A DNA stretch of 64,000 bases, from assembly GCA_044226365.1 (NCBI GenBank), contig JBGAHE010000003.1, positions 1 to 64,000 on the forward strand, read 5' to 3'. The notes below the pieces were generated by a model. It was given only the letters and a program-made list of their open reading frames with translations. It did not search any database and had not been told where the DNA came from. Both the position numbers and the translations under genes were made by a program. The stretch is from JALHNI01 sp044226365. GTDB taxonomy: Bacteria; Acidobacteriota; Terriglobia; Bryobacterales; Bryobacteraceae. Below, one piece after another: positions 54,236 to 61,623 of this stretch (its first letter is position 1; each line of letters opens with the position of its first letter).

Positions 54236-54350
54236 GGGGAGCATTGCTGCTCCCCGCCGCGTCGATCAGGTACTACGCTGGGATCGTTAAGACTTGGTCC
54301 CCTGCACTTCGGGGCGATCTTCAACCGTAGGGTACCATGCCTCGCCACGC
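54236..54350 (-). promoter_or_regulatory. structured intergenic element with hairpin, possible leader RNA of the UPF0182 gene
   Basis: Between two divergent genes lies a compact nested structure. GCGT and CGA at 54259-54265 pair with TCG and ACGC at 54342-54350. GGTACTACG (54269-54277) pairs with CGTAG-GG-TACC (54326-54335). GTTAAGA (54286-54292) pairs with TCTTCAAC (54318-54325), and CCCC (54299-54302) pairs with GGGG (54311-54314). On the minus strand it is followed by a perfect 8-bp hairpin (GGGGAGCA/TGCTCCCC, 54236-54255) and T-rich bases, resembling a weak terminator just before the UPF0182 start. It could be an attenuator, riboswitch or small RNA. I recognise no known class. Confidence 0.45.
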
Positions 54351-54456
54351 TTGGTGGAGTCGTGAAGTGGTGGTCAACTGGGCGGTATGGCCGGACGCGA
54401 TGGCGGACTGCCGTGAATAATGGTTGCCGGGTGCAAAAGTTTGTGCCTCGCTAAAC

Positions 54457-55134
54457 ATGAAAAGTAACTTCGTTCTGTTTGGATGGCTTCACTGGCTGAT
54501 TCTGATTTCTATTCCCGCCGTCGCGTGGGGAGCCAGCCAACTCACTCGACGATTTCCCGAACAAGCAAAGCTGCACCGATCGATACTGGGTGGCTTACTG
54601 CTGCTGAACGAATTGATTTACTACGGCTACAAGTTCTCGCGACATTGGTTCCAGTTTCCCGGCGGACTGCCGCTGCAGCTTTGTGACCTGATCGTTTGGC
54701 TCACGGTGATCGCCGCCTTTACGTTGTGGCAGGCCCCGTTCGAGTTTGCGTTCTTTACGGGACTGGTGGGCACCGGCATGGCCGTGATCACGCCTGACTT
54801 ATGGGATCCGTTCCCCAGCTATCCCACCATTTACTTTTTCCTTGCCCACGGCGGCATTGTGATGCTGCTGCTCTATTTGTGGTGGAGCGGGCAAGCTAAA
54901 CCACAGCCGGGCTGCATTTGGCGCGTGATGCTGATGCTCAACGGCTATGCGCTGACGATCGGCTTGTTCAACTGGGCCTTCGGCACGAACTATATGTATC
55001 TGTGCCAGAAGCCTCCGGCGTCGCTCCTCGACTATCTGGGCCCTTGGCCTGTGTATCTATTGGGCGGCGAATTGGTGGCGCTCGCCTTCTTCAGCTTGCT
55101 GGCCCTGCCGTTTCGCCGGACCGCAACTGGGTGA
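54457..55134 (+). CDS. TIGR02206/YwaF-like integral membrane protein
   Basis: The 225-residue product has six or seven hydrophobic segments across its length and motifs seen in the TIGR02206 family, such as LPLQLCDLIVWLTVIA near residue 70, TPDLWDPFPSYPTIYFFLAHGGIV near 115 and FNWAFGTNYMYLCQKPPASLLDYLGPWP near 180. The function is unknown. I chose ATG 54457; an upstream in-frame ATG at 54424 would add 11 residues. The TGA lies inside the 3' end of the convergent sigma-factor gene (44 bases overlap). Confidence 0.82.
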   Translation: MKSNFVLFGWLHWLILISIPAVAWGASQLTRRFPEQAKLHRSILGGLLLLNELIYYGYKFSRHWFQFPGGLPLQLCDLIVWLTVIAAFTLWQAPFEFAFFTGLVGTGMAVITPDLWDPFPSYPTIYFFLAHGGIVMLLLYLWWSGQAKPQPGCIWRVMLMLNGYALTIGLFNWAFGTNYMYLCQKPPASLLDYLGPWPVYLLGGELVALAFFSLLALPFRRTATG

Positions 55135-56302
55135 GGCGCGTCCGCAAATAATCCAGGTCAACGGTGTTTGTGGCGAGGGCGAGAGCCCGCTCGTACGCGT
55201 CGCAAGCCTCCTGCACACGGCCCAAACGGCGGAGCAGATCCGCCCGCGCGGCATGGAGCAGGTAGTAACTGTCCAGGACCGTCATTTGATCCATCAGTGC
55301 GAGACCCTGTTCATAGCCACAGCTCATGGCGACGGCCACCGCGTGATTGAGGCGCACGACAGGCGTGTCCTGGTAGTACAGCAATCGCCGATAAAGCAGT
55401 TCGATCTGCGCCCAGTCGGTTTCGGCTGCCGTGGGCGATTCCGCGTGAACCGCGGCGATCGCGGCCTGGATCTGGTAGATGTTCGGCTGGCGGCGAGCCA
55501 AGGCGGATTCGAGAACCCGAACGCCGGAGCGAATCTGGTCGCGGTTCCAAAGCGAACGGTCCTGCTCATCGAGCGGGATGAAGCGGCCCTGGGCATCGAG
55601 CCGGGCCGCGGCGCGCGAGTCCTGCAGCAGCATGAGCGCGAGAAGGCCGGCGGTCTCGGGCTCTTGCGGCAGGAGGTCGCGCAGCACGCCGGCGAGCCGG
55701 ATCGCTTCGGCGGCGAGCGTCTGCCGGCGGGAAGAATAACCTTCGTTGAAGATCAGGTACAGGGTGGCGAGCACAGCGTGCAGCCGCTCCGGAAGTTGGG
55801 CGGCCGGGGGCACCTGATAGGGAATCGCGGCCAGGGAAATTTTCTTTTTAGCGCGCACTAGGCGTTGGGCCAGGGTCGGCTCAGGAATGAGAAAGGCGCG
55901 GGCGATCTCGGGGGTGGAAAGGCCGCCCAGGGTATGAAGGGTGAGCGCGACCTGTGACTCGACGGCAAGCGCCGGGTGGCAGCAGGTAAAGATGAGGCGA
56001 AGACGATCGTCCGGCATGTTCCACTCCTCGTCGTAGTCCGGGGCCGGCGAAACCGGGGGGCCATAGTCGAGCAGGAGTTCGGCCCGGCGCTTCTCCACGC
56101 GCATACGATCCAGGAGCTTGCGACGGGCGGTGGTGAAAAGCCACGCGCCGGGAGCCGCGGGTAGTCCGTCCTGAGGCCAGTGGCGGAGAGCAGCAACCAG
56201 GGCGTCCTGCAGGGCCTCCTCGGCTTGGTCGAAGTTGCGGGCCAGGCGGATGAGCGTGGCCAGGATCCGGCCACGCTCCGCCTGGAAGACGGCCTCAACC
56301 AT
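55091..56302 (-). CDS. ECF sigma factor with C-terminal TPR-like domain (ECF42/DGPF-associated type)
   Basis: The 403-residue product has a sigma2 region (residues about 3-70, with ARNFDQAEEALQDAL) and a sigma4 helix-turn-helix (about 105-165, with LGGLSTPEIARAFLIPEPTLAQRLVRAKKKI). A long helical C-terminal domain of about 230 residues includes RLHAVLATLYLIFNEGY and ends in TPR-like repeats. This is the layout of sigma factors that pair with YCII/DGPF proteins. Its ATG at 56302 overlaps the end of the DGPF gene by eight bases, so the two form an operon. No anti-sigma gene is visible, which is normal for this group; the C-terminal domain probably does the control. Confidence 0.88.
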   Translation of the reverse strand: MVEAVFQAERGRILATLIRLARNFDQAEEALQDALVAALRHWPQDGLPAAPGAWLFTTARRKLLDRMRVEKRRAELLLDYGPPVSPAPDYDEEWNMPDDRLRLIFTCCHPALAVESQVALTLHTLGGLSTPEIARAFLIPEPTLAQRLVRAKKKISLAAIPYQVPPAAQLPERLHAVLATLYLIFNEGYSSRRQTLAAEAIRLAGVLRDLLPQEPETAGLLALMLLQDSRAAARLDAQGRFIPLDEQDRSLWNRDQIRSGVRVLESALARRQPNIYQIQAAIAAVHAESPTAAETDWAQIELLYRRLLYYQDTPVVRLNHAVAVAMSCGYEQGLALMDQMTVLDSYYLLHAARADLLRRLGRVQEACDAYERALALATNTVDLDYLRTRLTQLRSGETAGPAS

Positions 56303-56738
56303 GCTGCATGGCAGCAACATCCATCACCGGCCGCACCTCGACCGCGACGCCGGAGAAAGTATGGATGGCGCAAATCTGCCTGGCGCAGTCAAGGGCATCG
56401 TCGAGATTCGGGCAATCCACGATGTAGTAGCCGCCTAGTTGCTCCTTCGTCTCGGCGTAGGGGCCATCGGTGGAGATCGGCTTGCCGTGAGGCGCCTGAC
56501 GCAGCGTGGTGGCGGTAGAAATCGTCTGAAGGGGGTCGCCCGAGACGTAGTAGCCCTTTTTCTTGATGTCGTCGGTGAAGGCGAAGTAACCGCCGAAGAG
56601 TTCCTGCATCTGCTCGGGAGTGGCTTGGCAATCGGCGACTTCGTCGTTATAAATCAGCAACATGTATTTCATCATCTGCTCGGGAGTGGCTTGGCAATCG
56701 GCGACTTCGTCGTTATAAATCAGCAACATGTATTTCAT
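56295..56738 (-). CDS. YCII/DGPF-domain protein with duplicated N-terminus
   Basis: The 147-residue product belongs to the YCII-related DGPF family, with DGPYAETKEQLGGYYIVDCP near residue 95 (the DGPF-like site). The first 22 residues, opening MKYMLLIYNDEVAD, are present twice in a row because of a perfect 66-bp tandem repeat. The upstream copy has a Shine-Dalgarno (AAAGGAA), while the second in-frame ATG at 56672 lacks one, so the longer form is probably made. The normal family protein is about 125 residues, equal to the form starting at 56672. It is the first gene of an operon with the sigma factor. Confidence 0.87.
   Translation of the reverse strand: MKYMLLIYNDEVADCQATPEQMMKYMLLIYNDEVADCQATPEQMQELFGGYFAFTDDIKKKGYYVSGDPLQTISTATTLRQAPHGKPISTDGPYAETKEQLGGYYIVDCPNLDDALDCARQICAIHTFSGVAVEVRPVMDVAAMQHG
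56607..56738. repeat. perfect 66-bp tandem duplication inside the DGPF gene
   Basis: The unit at 56607-56672 is repeated without mismatch at 56673-56738. It is 22 codons long, so the reading frame is kept. The identity suggests a very recent event or selection. Confidence 0.95.
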
Positions 56739-56995
56739 GGTGAGGTTCCTTTCCAGATACCACGGGGCACTGTTCATCGAAACGACGACCCGGGTGAGGG
56801 GAAATCGACAGGCCATGCTCATTTTATTTGATCCCCCCGGAAGAGGGAGGACTAAAGCTTTTGCAGGGGATGGCCGATCATCCGTCCTCAGTTCATTACG
56901 TGTGGTTCCTGACCGGGCTCTACTTGTGCGCGGCCAGGACATTTCTCGAGGGCCCGTTTCGGCGGACCCTCTTTTTTCTTGGCATCCTGGAAGGG

Positions 56996-57481
56996 ATGCA
57001 ATTGATTCTATTCGGGATGCTGGCGGTGGCCGCCGCGCTCGCCCCCGGACAACCGTGGCCAACGCTGGAGGGCGAGACCCTGGCCGGCCCGAAGCTGCGG
57101 CTACCGGATGCCGCCGCCGGGCGGACAGCGCTGATTGTCTTCACCTTTAGCCGCGAAGCCGGAGGAGCGGCGAAACCCTGGTGTACCAAATTGGTACAGG
57201 AGTTCGGCGTGGAACGGGTTTATCAGGTGGCGATGCTCGAGAAGGCTCCTCGCCTGGTTCGCGGACTGATCCGGCGAGGAATGCGCGGGGACGTGCCCAC
57301 GGCGTGGCATACGCGGACGATTTTGCTCTATGAGGGCGACGCCGACTGGCGCGCGAAGGTAGGCCTGCGACAGGAGAGTGCGCCCGTGGTAGTGGTGCTG
57401 CGCGAGGGGCGGGTCGCCGGGATGATGAACGACGTGTTCAGCGAGGCGGCGTACCAGAAATTGCGGGCCTATGCGATTTGA
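56996..57481 (+). CDS. exported thioredoxin-fold (ATP10-like) protein
   Basis: I chose ATG 56996 (161 residues), which opens with a signal peptide (MQLILFGMLAVAAALAPG). The thioredoxin-like fold shows in GRTALIVFTFSREAG, with a single Cys in KPWCTKL rather than a CXXC pair, and in APVVVVLREGRVAGMMN near the end. This resembles ATP10 or TlpA-like proteins without redox activity. The role is not clear. The frame reaches upstream to 56828 but without a good start. It overlaps tgt by 11 bases, so the two are co-transcribed. Confidence 0.6.
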   Translation: MQLILFGMLAVAAALAPGQPWPTLEGETLAGPKLRLPDAAAGRTALIVFTFSREAGGAAKPWCTKLVQEFGVERVYQVAMLEKAPRLVRGLIRRGMRGDVPTAWHTRTILLYEGDADWRAKVGLRQESAPVVVVLREGRVAGMMNDVFSEAAYQKLRAYAI

Positions 57482-58598
57482 AGTAGAGGCGGTTTGCCCC
57501 ACCACCGGGGCCCGGGCCGGCCGATTGCATACAGCACACGGCGTGATCCCCACTCCGATCTTCATGCCGGTGGGCACGCAGGGAACGGTAAAAGGACTGA
57601 CGCCGCAACAGTTGATGGAAGAAGTGGACGCCCCCATCATTCTGGGCAACACGTATCACCTCTACCTTCGGCCTGGCCCGGAGTTGATTGAGCGTCATGG
57701 CGGCTTGCACGGCTTTATGAAGTGGCCGCGGGCGATCCTGACCGATTCAGGCGGCTTCCAGGTGTGGAGCCTGTCGGGTCTGCGCAAGATCTCCGATGAC
57801 GGCGTGGTGTTTCAGTCGCATCTGAACGGCGACCGGCATCTGTTTACGCCCGAGGGCACGGTGGACGTGCAGATGGCGTTCAACTCGGACATTCTGATGG
57901 TGCTGGATGAATGTGTGGGCTATCCGGCCGAGGCCAAGGAAGTCCGCGCGGCAATGGATCGCACGATCTCCTGGGCGAAGCGTCAGTTCCGCCACTACCG
58001 CGAACTGCATGCCGAACGGGTAGCGACCAACACATTGTTCCCCATCGTGCAGGGCGGGATGGATCCGGCGCTCCGGGCGGCTTGCGCGGGCGAGTTGCGC
58101 GAGTTGGACGCCGAAGGGTATGCAATCGGCGGTCTGAGCGTGGGTGAGCCGCGCGAGTTGAGCCTGGCAATGACCGAGGTGACAGCGCCTTTACTGCCGG
58201 CCGATCGGCCGCGCTATGTGATGGGCGTCGGCTTGCCTGAGGAACTCACCGAATACGTGGCGCGCGGCGTGGACATGATGGATTGCGTGATGCCGTCCCG
58301 GAACGCGCGCAACGGGTGCCTATTTACGAGCCAAGGCAAGGTACTGATCAAGCAGGCGCGCTTTCGCGAGGACTTTGGGCCGCTCGATCCCAATTGCGGC
58401 TGCTATACCTGCCGCAACTTCTCCCGCGCGTATCTGCGGCATCTATTCATCGCCAGCGAGATGCTGTTCGGAACGCTCGCAACGATGCACAACCTGCGCT
58501 TCTACCTGGATCGGATGCGCGGCATGCGTCAGGCGATCCTCGAGGGTCGCTTCCCGGACTTTTTGGCTGCCTCACGCGCGGTACCGGAGCAGGCTTAA
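57471..58598 (+). CDS. tgt: queuine tRNA-ribosyltransferase
   Basis: The 375-residue product matches bacterial TGT, which swaps guanine for preQ1 at position 34 of tRNAs with GUN anticodons. Visible marks are GVIPTPIFMPVGTQGTVK, the active-site Asp in DSGGFQVWSL near residue 89, GYAIGGLSVGE near 220 and DCVMPSRNARNG near 268. The zinc site is C-x-C-x2-C with a downstream His (CGCYTC, then MHNLRF). The tRNA-His (GTG) at 21644-21720 is one of its natural substrates. It overlaps the preceding gene by 11 bases. Confidence 0.95.
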   Translation: MRFEVEAVCPTTGARAGRLHTAHGVIPTPIFMPVGTQGTVKGLTPQQLMEEVDAPIILGNTYHLYLRPGPELIERHGGLHGFMKWPRAILTDSGGFQVWSLSGLRKISDDGVVFQSHLNGDRHLFTPEGTVDVQMAFNSDILMVLDECVGYPAEAKEVRAAMDRTISWAKRQFRHYRELHAERVATNTLFPIVQGGMDPALRAACAGELRELDAEGYAIGGLSVGEPRELSLAMTEVTAPLLPADRPRYVMGVGLPEELTEYVARGVDMMDCVMPSRNARNGCLFTSQGKVLIKQARFREDFGPLDPNCGCYTCRNFSRAYLRHLFIASEMLFGTLATMHNLRFYLDRMRGMRQAILEGRFPDFLAASRAVPEQA

Positions 58599-58602
58599 CA
58601 GG

Positions 58603-60645
58603 CTACGGGGCGCGCAACGTCACCGTGACGGGGTTGGCCAAGTCGTCACCCTGACGAATGACGATTTGCTTGACGCCCAGACCAACGCGGGCGGGTAACG
58701 GCCCGAGATTGATCTGATCGAGTCCGGCGTACTGTCCTTGAGCGACGGGTCCGATGACGGGCACCGTCACGCCGCCGACGGTGGCGGTGGCGGGGCCGCC
58801 ACGAAGCCCGGTGCCGTACAGGATGAGGTAGATCTGGTCTCCGGCGGTGGCGGGGATGGGCGCCGCCTCACCCGTGGCGGGCGTAAAGAGCAGGCCTTCG
58901 GTGCGCACACCGCGATTGGTGAGACGCACGTAGGAGCCGGCGGCGACACCCCGGCCGGTCTGATTGGCGGAGTAGATGCCGGGTGCGGTGTCGGCCACGG
59001 TGATGCCGCTGCGCTGGGAGCCGATGGTCAACTGCGCGACGCCGCTAGCGGTGCCGGCGGGGATCAGATAGATGAGCTGGGTGGGAGAGACATAGAGCAA
59101 CGGTGCGAGACGCGACGTGCCGCGTGAGTCGGTAACGTTGATCTGCAAACCGCCGAGTGTGGTGGGCCAGTTGATGGTGGTGGCGGTCGCCGTGGCGGTG
59201 GCGAGGCCCGTGCCAAAGCTAACCACGATGGACTCCGGAGCTACGGCATCGCCGAAGGCATAGCTGGCATTCGACGCCGTGTTAATGGGGCTGGCCGCGG
59301 GCGCCGTTGGCGCGCGGGCGCTGCAAATGCTGTCGATGGCCGGCGTGGCGGGCGTCGACGGGACTCGCGCCGCGAGCAACGTGCTGGGAGACACGCCCGT
59401 GAGCCAGTTCCACAGAAGCTCGAAATAGCTGTAAGCCGTGGCGCCCGGGCCGGTGCGGATCCGGCGTCCGAGGAAGCCATCGTCGCTACCATAGGTGACA
59501 TGCAGGCCGCAGTTGCGCGCCACCACGCCGGGCGCCATGGTCATCGCGTCGCGTTCGAGGGCAGTGCTGCGGATGTTGGTGAGACGCTGCAACTGGTCGT
59601 AGAGGGTTTGTGCCGCCTGGACCGGCGTGAGGCTAACGCCGGCATCAGCCAAGAGCTCGATCAGGAGTTGGTCCTGCACGTCCTCGATCTGGAAGAAAGG
59701 CGTGGTGACGTGGTGCATCGAGACGTAACCTTGGTCGGCACAGAGATAGGGGGCGCTGGGGTGTGCGGCCAGGCACGAGTCATCGAGCTGTGCGTTGCGT
59801 TGATCGCGTTGAACGCGGTTGTATTCGGCCATCTTGCCGGCGTAGACAGGGTCGCGCGGATCGCCGGCGGGGAAGCCTTGCTGACCGTTGAAGTCCGGAT
59901 TGAGAGCCGATTCGAAATTCCCGCGCACGCGGACATTGGGATTGGCTGCTTTGAGCCGCGCGGCAATGCGATCAAGATGAGTGCGGGCGCCAACGGCGCC
60001 GGCGGAGTCGCCGCTGATGAGGACGTCGGTGGCTTCGGTCAGGCGGGGCAGACCGGGGACACCGCGTTCGAGGGCCGAGAGCGCCGCATCCACAATGTTC
60101 GCACCGCGAAAGTGGAGGGAGAAAGCCTTGGTCGGGTCAGTCTCGCTGCGCAGCACGACGTCAGACTTGCGCCCTTGCCAAGTGTCCGAGCTGCAGTACT
60201 TGAGTTGGACGACGTTGCGGTCGCCGAGGCGGTTGATGTTGTTGCGGCCCAGCAGTCCGTCCAGGTTGCGGGTGGGTCCATCGAAGTTCGACGTCATCAG
60301 CGTCCCCTCCCATTGACCAATGCCACACCAGCGGGCAGCACACTCGTCGAACTCCGTGCACTGGCTGCCGCCGTTCAGGTGGATCATCCAGCGATTGGCC
60401 GCGGGGCCATCGGGCTCGGTGGCACCGGGGCGAGCGGCGCGGACGTACATCACGGCAGGCGAACCGTCGTTGCAGACGGCGTTGGGCGCGTCCAGAACGA
60501 TTCTGCGGAGGTCGCCGGTGGTAAGAGTGGACGCGCGGTACGGCTGTTGACCTCCGGGCGTGTTGGGACACTGCAATTCACGGACATTCGGCGCAGTTTG
60601 CGCCAGCAGACCCGAGACGAACGTGAAGCAAATGATCAGTTTCAA
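58603..60645 (-). CDS. secreted pectinacetylesterase-like protein with TIGR03437 domain
   Basis: The 680-residue product has a signal peptide (MKLIICFTFVSGLLAQ) and a pectinacetylesterase-like domain (about 35-430). Supporting segments are HLNGGSQC near 89-96 (oxyanion region) and LISGDSAGAVGA, with nucleophile Ser 214. After a linker, a Solibacter-type TIGR03437 domain spans about 475-680 (YVSPTQLIYLIPAGTASG, ILYGTGLRGG). Plant pectinacetylesterases remove acetyl groups from pectin; bacterial relatives are little studied. The C-terminal domain probably serves sorting or attachment, which is inference. It converges on tgt with a 4-base gap. Confidence 0.75.
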   Translation of the reverse strand: MKLIICFTFVSGLLAQTAPNVRELQCPNTPGGQQPYRASTLTTGDLRRIVLDAPNAVCNDGSPAVMYVRAARPGATEPDGPAANRWMIHLNGGSQCTEFDECAARWCGIGQWEGTLMTSNFDGPTRNLDGLLGRNNINRLGDRNVVQLKYCSSDTWQGRKSDVVLRSETDPTKAFSLHFRGANIVDAALSALERGVPGLPRLTEATDVLISGDSAGAVGARTHLDRIAARLKAANPNVRVRGNFESALNPDFNGQQGFPAGDPRDPVYAGKMAEYNRVQRDQRNAQLDDSCLAAHPSAPYLCADQGYVSMHHVTTPFFQIEDVQDQLLIELLADAGVSLTPVQAAQTLYDQLQRLTNIRSTALERDAMTMAPGVVARNCGLHVTYGSDDGFLGRRIRTGPGATAYSYFELLWNWLTGVSPSTLLAARVPSTPATPAIDSICSARAPTAPAASPINTASNASYAFGDAVAPESIVVSFGTGLATATATATTINWPTTLGGLQINVTDSRGTSRLAPLLYVSPTQLIYLIPAGTASGVAQLTIGSQRSGITVADTAPGIYSANQTGRGVAAGSYVRLTNRGVRTEGLLFTPATGEAAPIPATAGDQIYLILYGTGLRGGPATATVGGVTVPVIGPVAQGQYAGLDQINLGPLPARVGLGVKQIVIRQGDDLANPVTVTLRAP

Positions 60646-60683
60646 GCGGCCACCTTCCGATGAGTGGCGCTATTGTATCGAAA

Positions 60684-61529
60684 TCAACCGCCCGCTTTGC
60701 GCACTTTCCGCGGCTTGGCTTCTGAGGAAGGCTGCGGCATCTGCACCACCGGAGCCGGCGGCTTTTTTAATGCAGCCAGCGAACTCTTGAGAGCTTCCAT
60801 GATGTCGGTGACGGGAGCCATTTCCTGCGCGGCCGGAGCCGCCACCACTTCCTGACCATTCACCTTGGCGTCGATCATCGAGCGCACGGTTTGCCGATAG
60901 GTGTCGTGATACTTCTCGGGCTCAAAGGGCGCCGCCAAACCGTCGATGAGCGCGAGCGCCATATTCAGTTCGCGCTCTTTGACCGTCTCCAGATTTGTGC
61001 GAAACTCGTCCAGCGCGCGGACTTCGTCCTGGTAATACATGGTGTGTAGCAGCATGCCGTGCTTCCCCGGACGGAGGATCACCACATGTTCGCGATTGTG
61101 CATCGTGATCTTCGCGATGCCGTCGTAGCCACTCTTCTTCATCGCGTCGAAGAGGAGCGTATACGCCTTCTCACCCGCTTCGTCCGGATGCAGGTAGTAG
61201 CTGCTTTCGAGATAGACGGGGTCAATCTCGTCCGACTTCACGAACTCCAGGATCTCCATCACCTTCGCCGTTTTGGGCTGGATCTTTTTGAGGTCCTCTT
61301 CTTCGATCACCACATAGCGGTCCTTTTCGTACTCGAAGCCTTTGACGAGTTCGCTGCGCGAGACGGGTTTGTCGTCCAGGACGCTGTGCAGGACCTGCTT
61401 CACGCGGGAGTGACTGGTCTTGGTGAGCTGGTTGAAGCTGATCGTTTCCGGCCGGGCTGCCGCCAGCAGTTTGACGGGCAGGCTGATGAGGCCGAAGGTG
61501 ATGTGGCCTTTCCAGATGGTGGACGCCAT
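60684..61529 (-). CDS. ku: non-homologous end-joining protein Ku
   Basis: The 281-residue product matches bacterial Ku: the start MASTIWKGHITFGLISLPV, YVVIEEEDLKKIQP near residue 72 and the beta-barrel region around LYLESSYYLHPDEAGEKAY. The C-terminal tail (residues about 225-281) is rich in Lys, Ala and Pro, as in Ku proteins that recruit LigD. It binds DNA ends as a homodimer. It is divergent from ligD with 94 bases between the starts, so both may be expressed from a shared control region. Confidence 0.95.
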   Translation of the reverse strand: MASTIWKGHITFGLISLPVKLLAAARPETISFNQLTKTSHSRVKQVLHSVLDDKPVSRSELVKGFEYEKDRYVVIEEEDLKKIQPKTAKVMEILEFVKSDEIDPVYLESSYYLHPDEAGEKAYTLLFDAMKKSGYDGIAKITMHNREHVVILRPGKHGMLLHTMYYQDEVRALDEFRTNLETVKERELNMALALIDGLAAPFEPEKYHDTYRQTVRSMIDAKVNGQEVVAAPAAQEMAPVTDIMEALKSSLAALKKPPAPVVQMPQPSSEAKPRKVRKAGG

Positions 61530-61623
61530 GAGCGAGAATTCCCTCTCTAAAACATTTCGGGCTGCGTTTGTGACTCTTTCGTAGATATCATGGAAGTGGC
61601 CGATTCACAAGGGTTTAGGGGCG

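Noticed and set aside
54236..54350. 5S rRNA, 6S RNA or SRP RNA in the structured intergenic region
   Set aside because: The conserved loops of these RNAs, such as the 5S helix III and loop E sequences or the SRP tetraloop domain, cannot be found.
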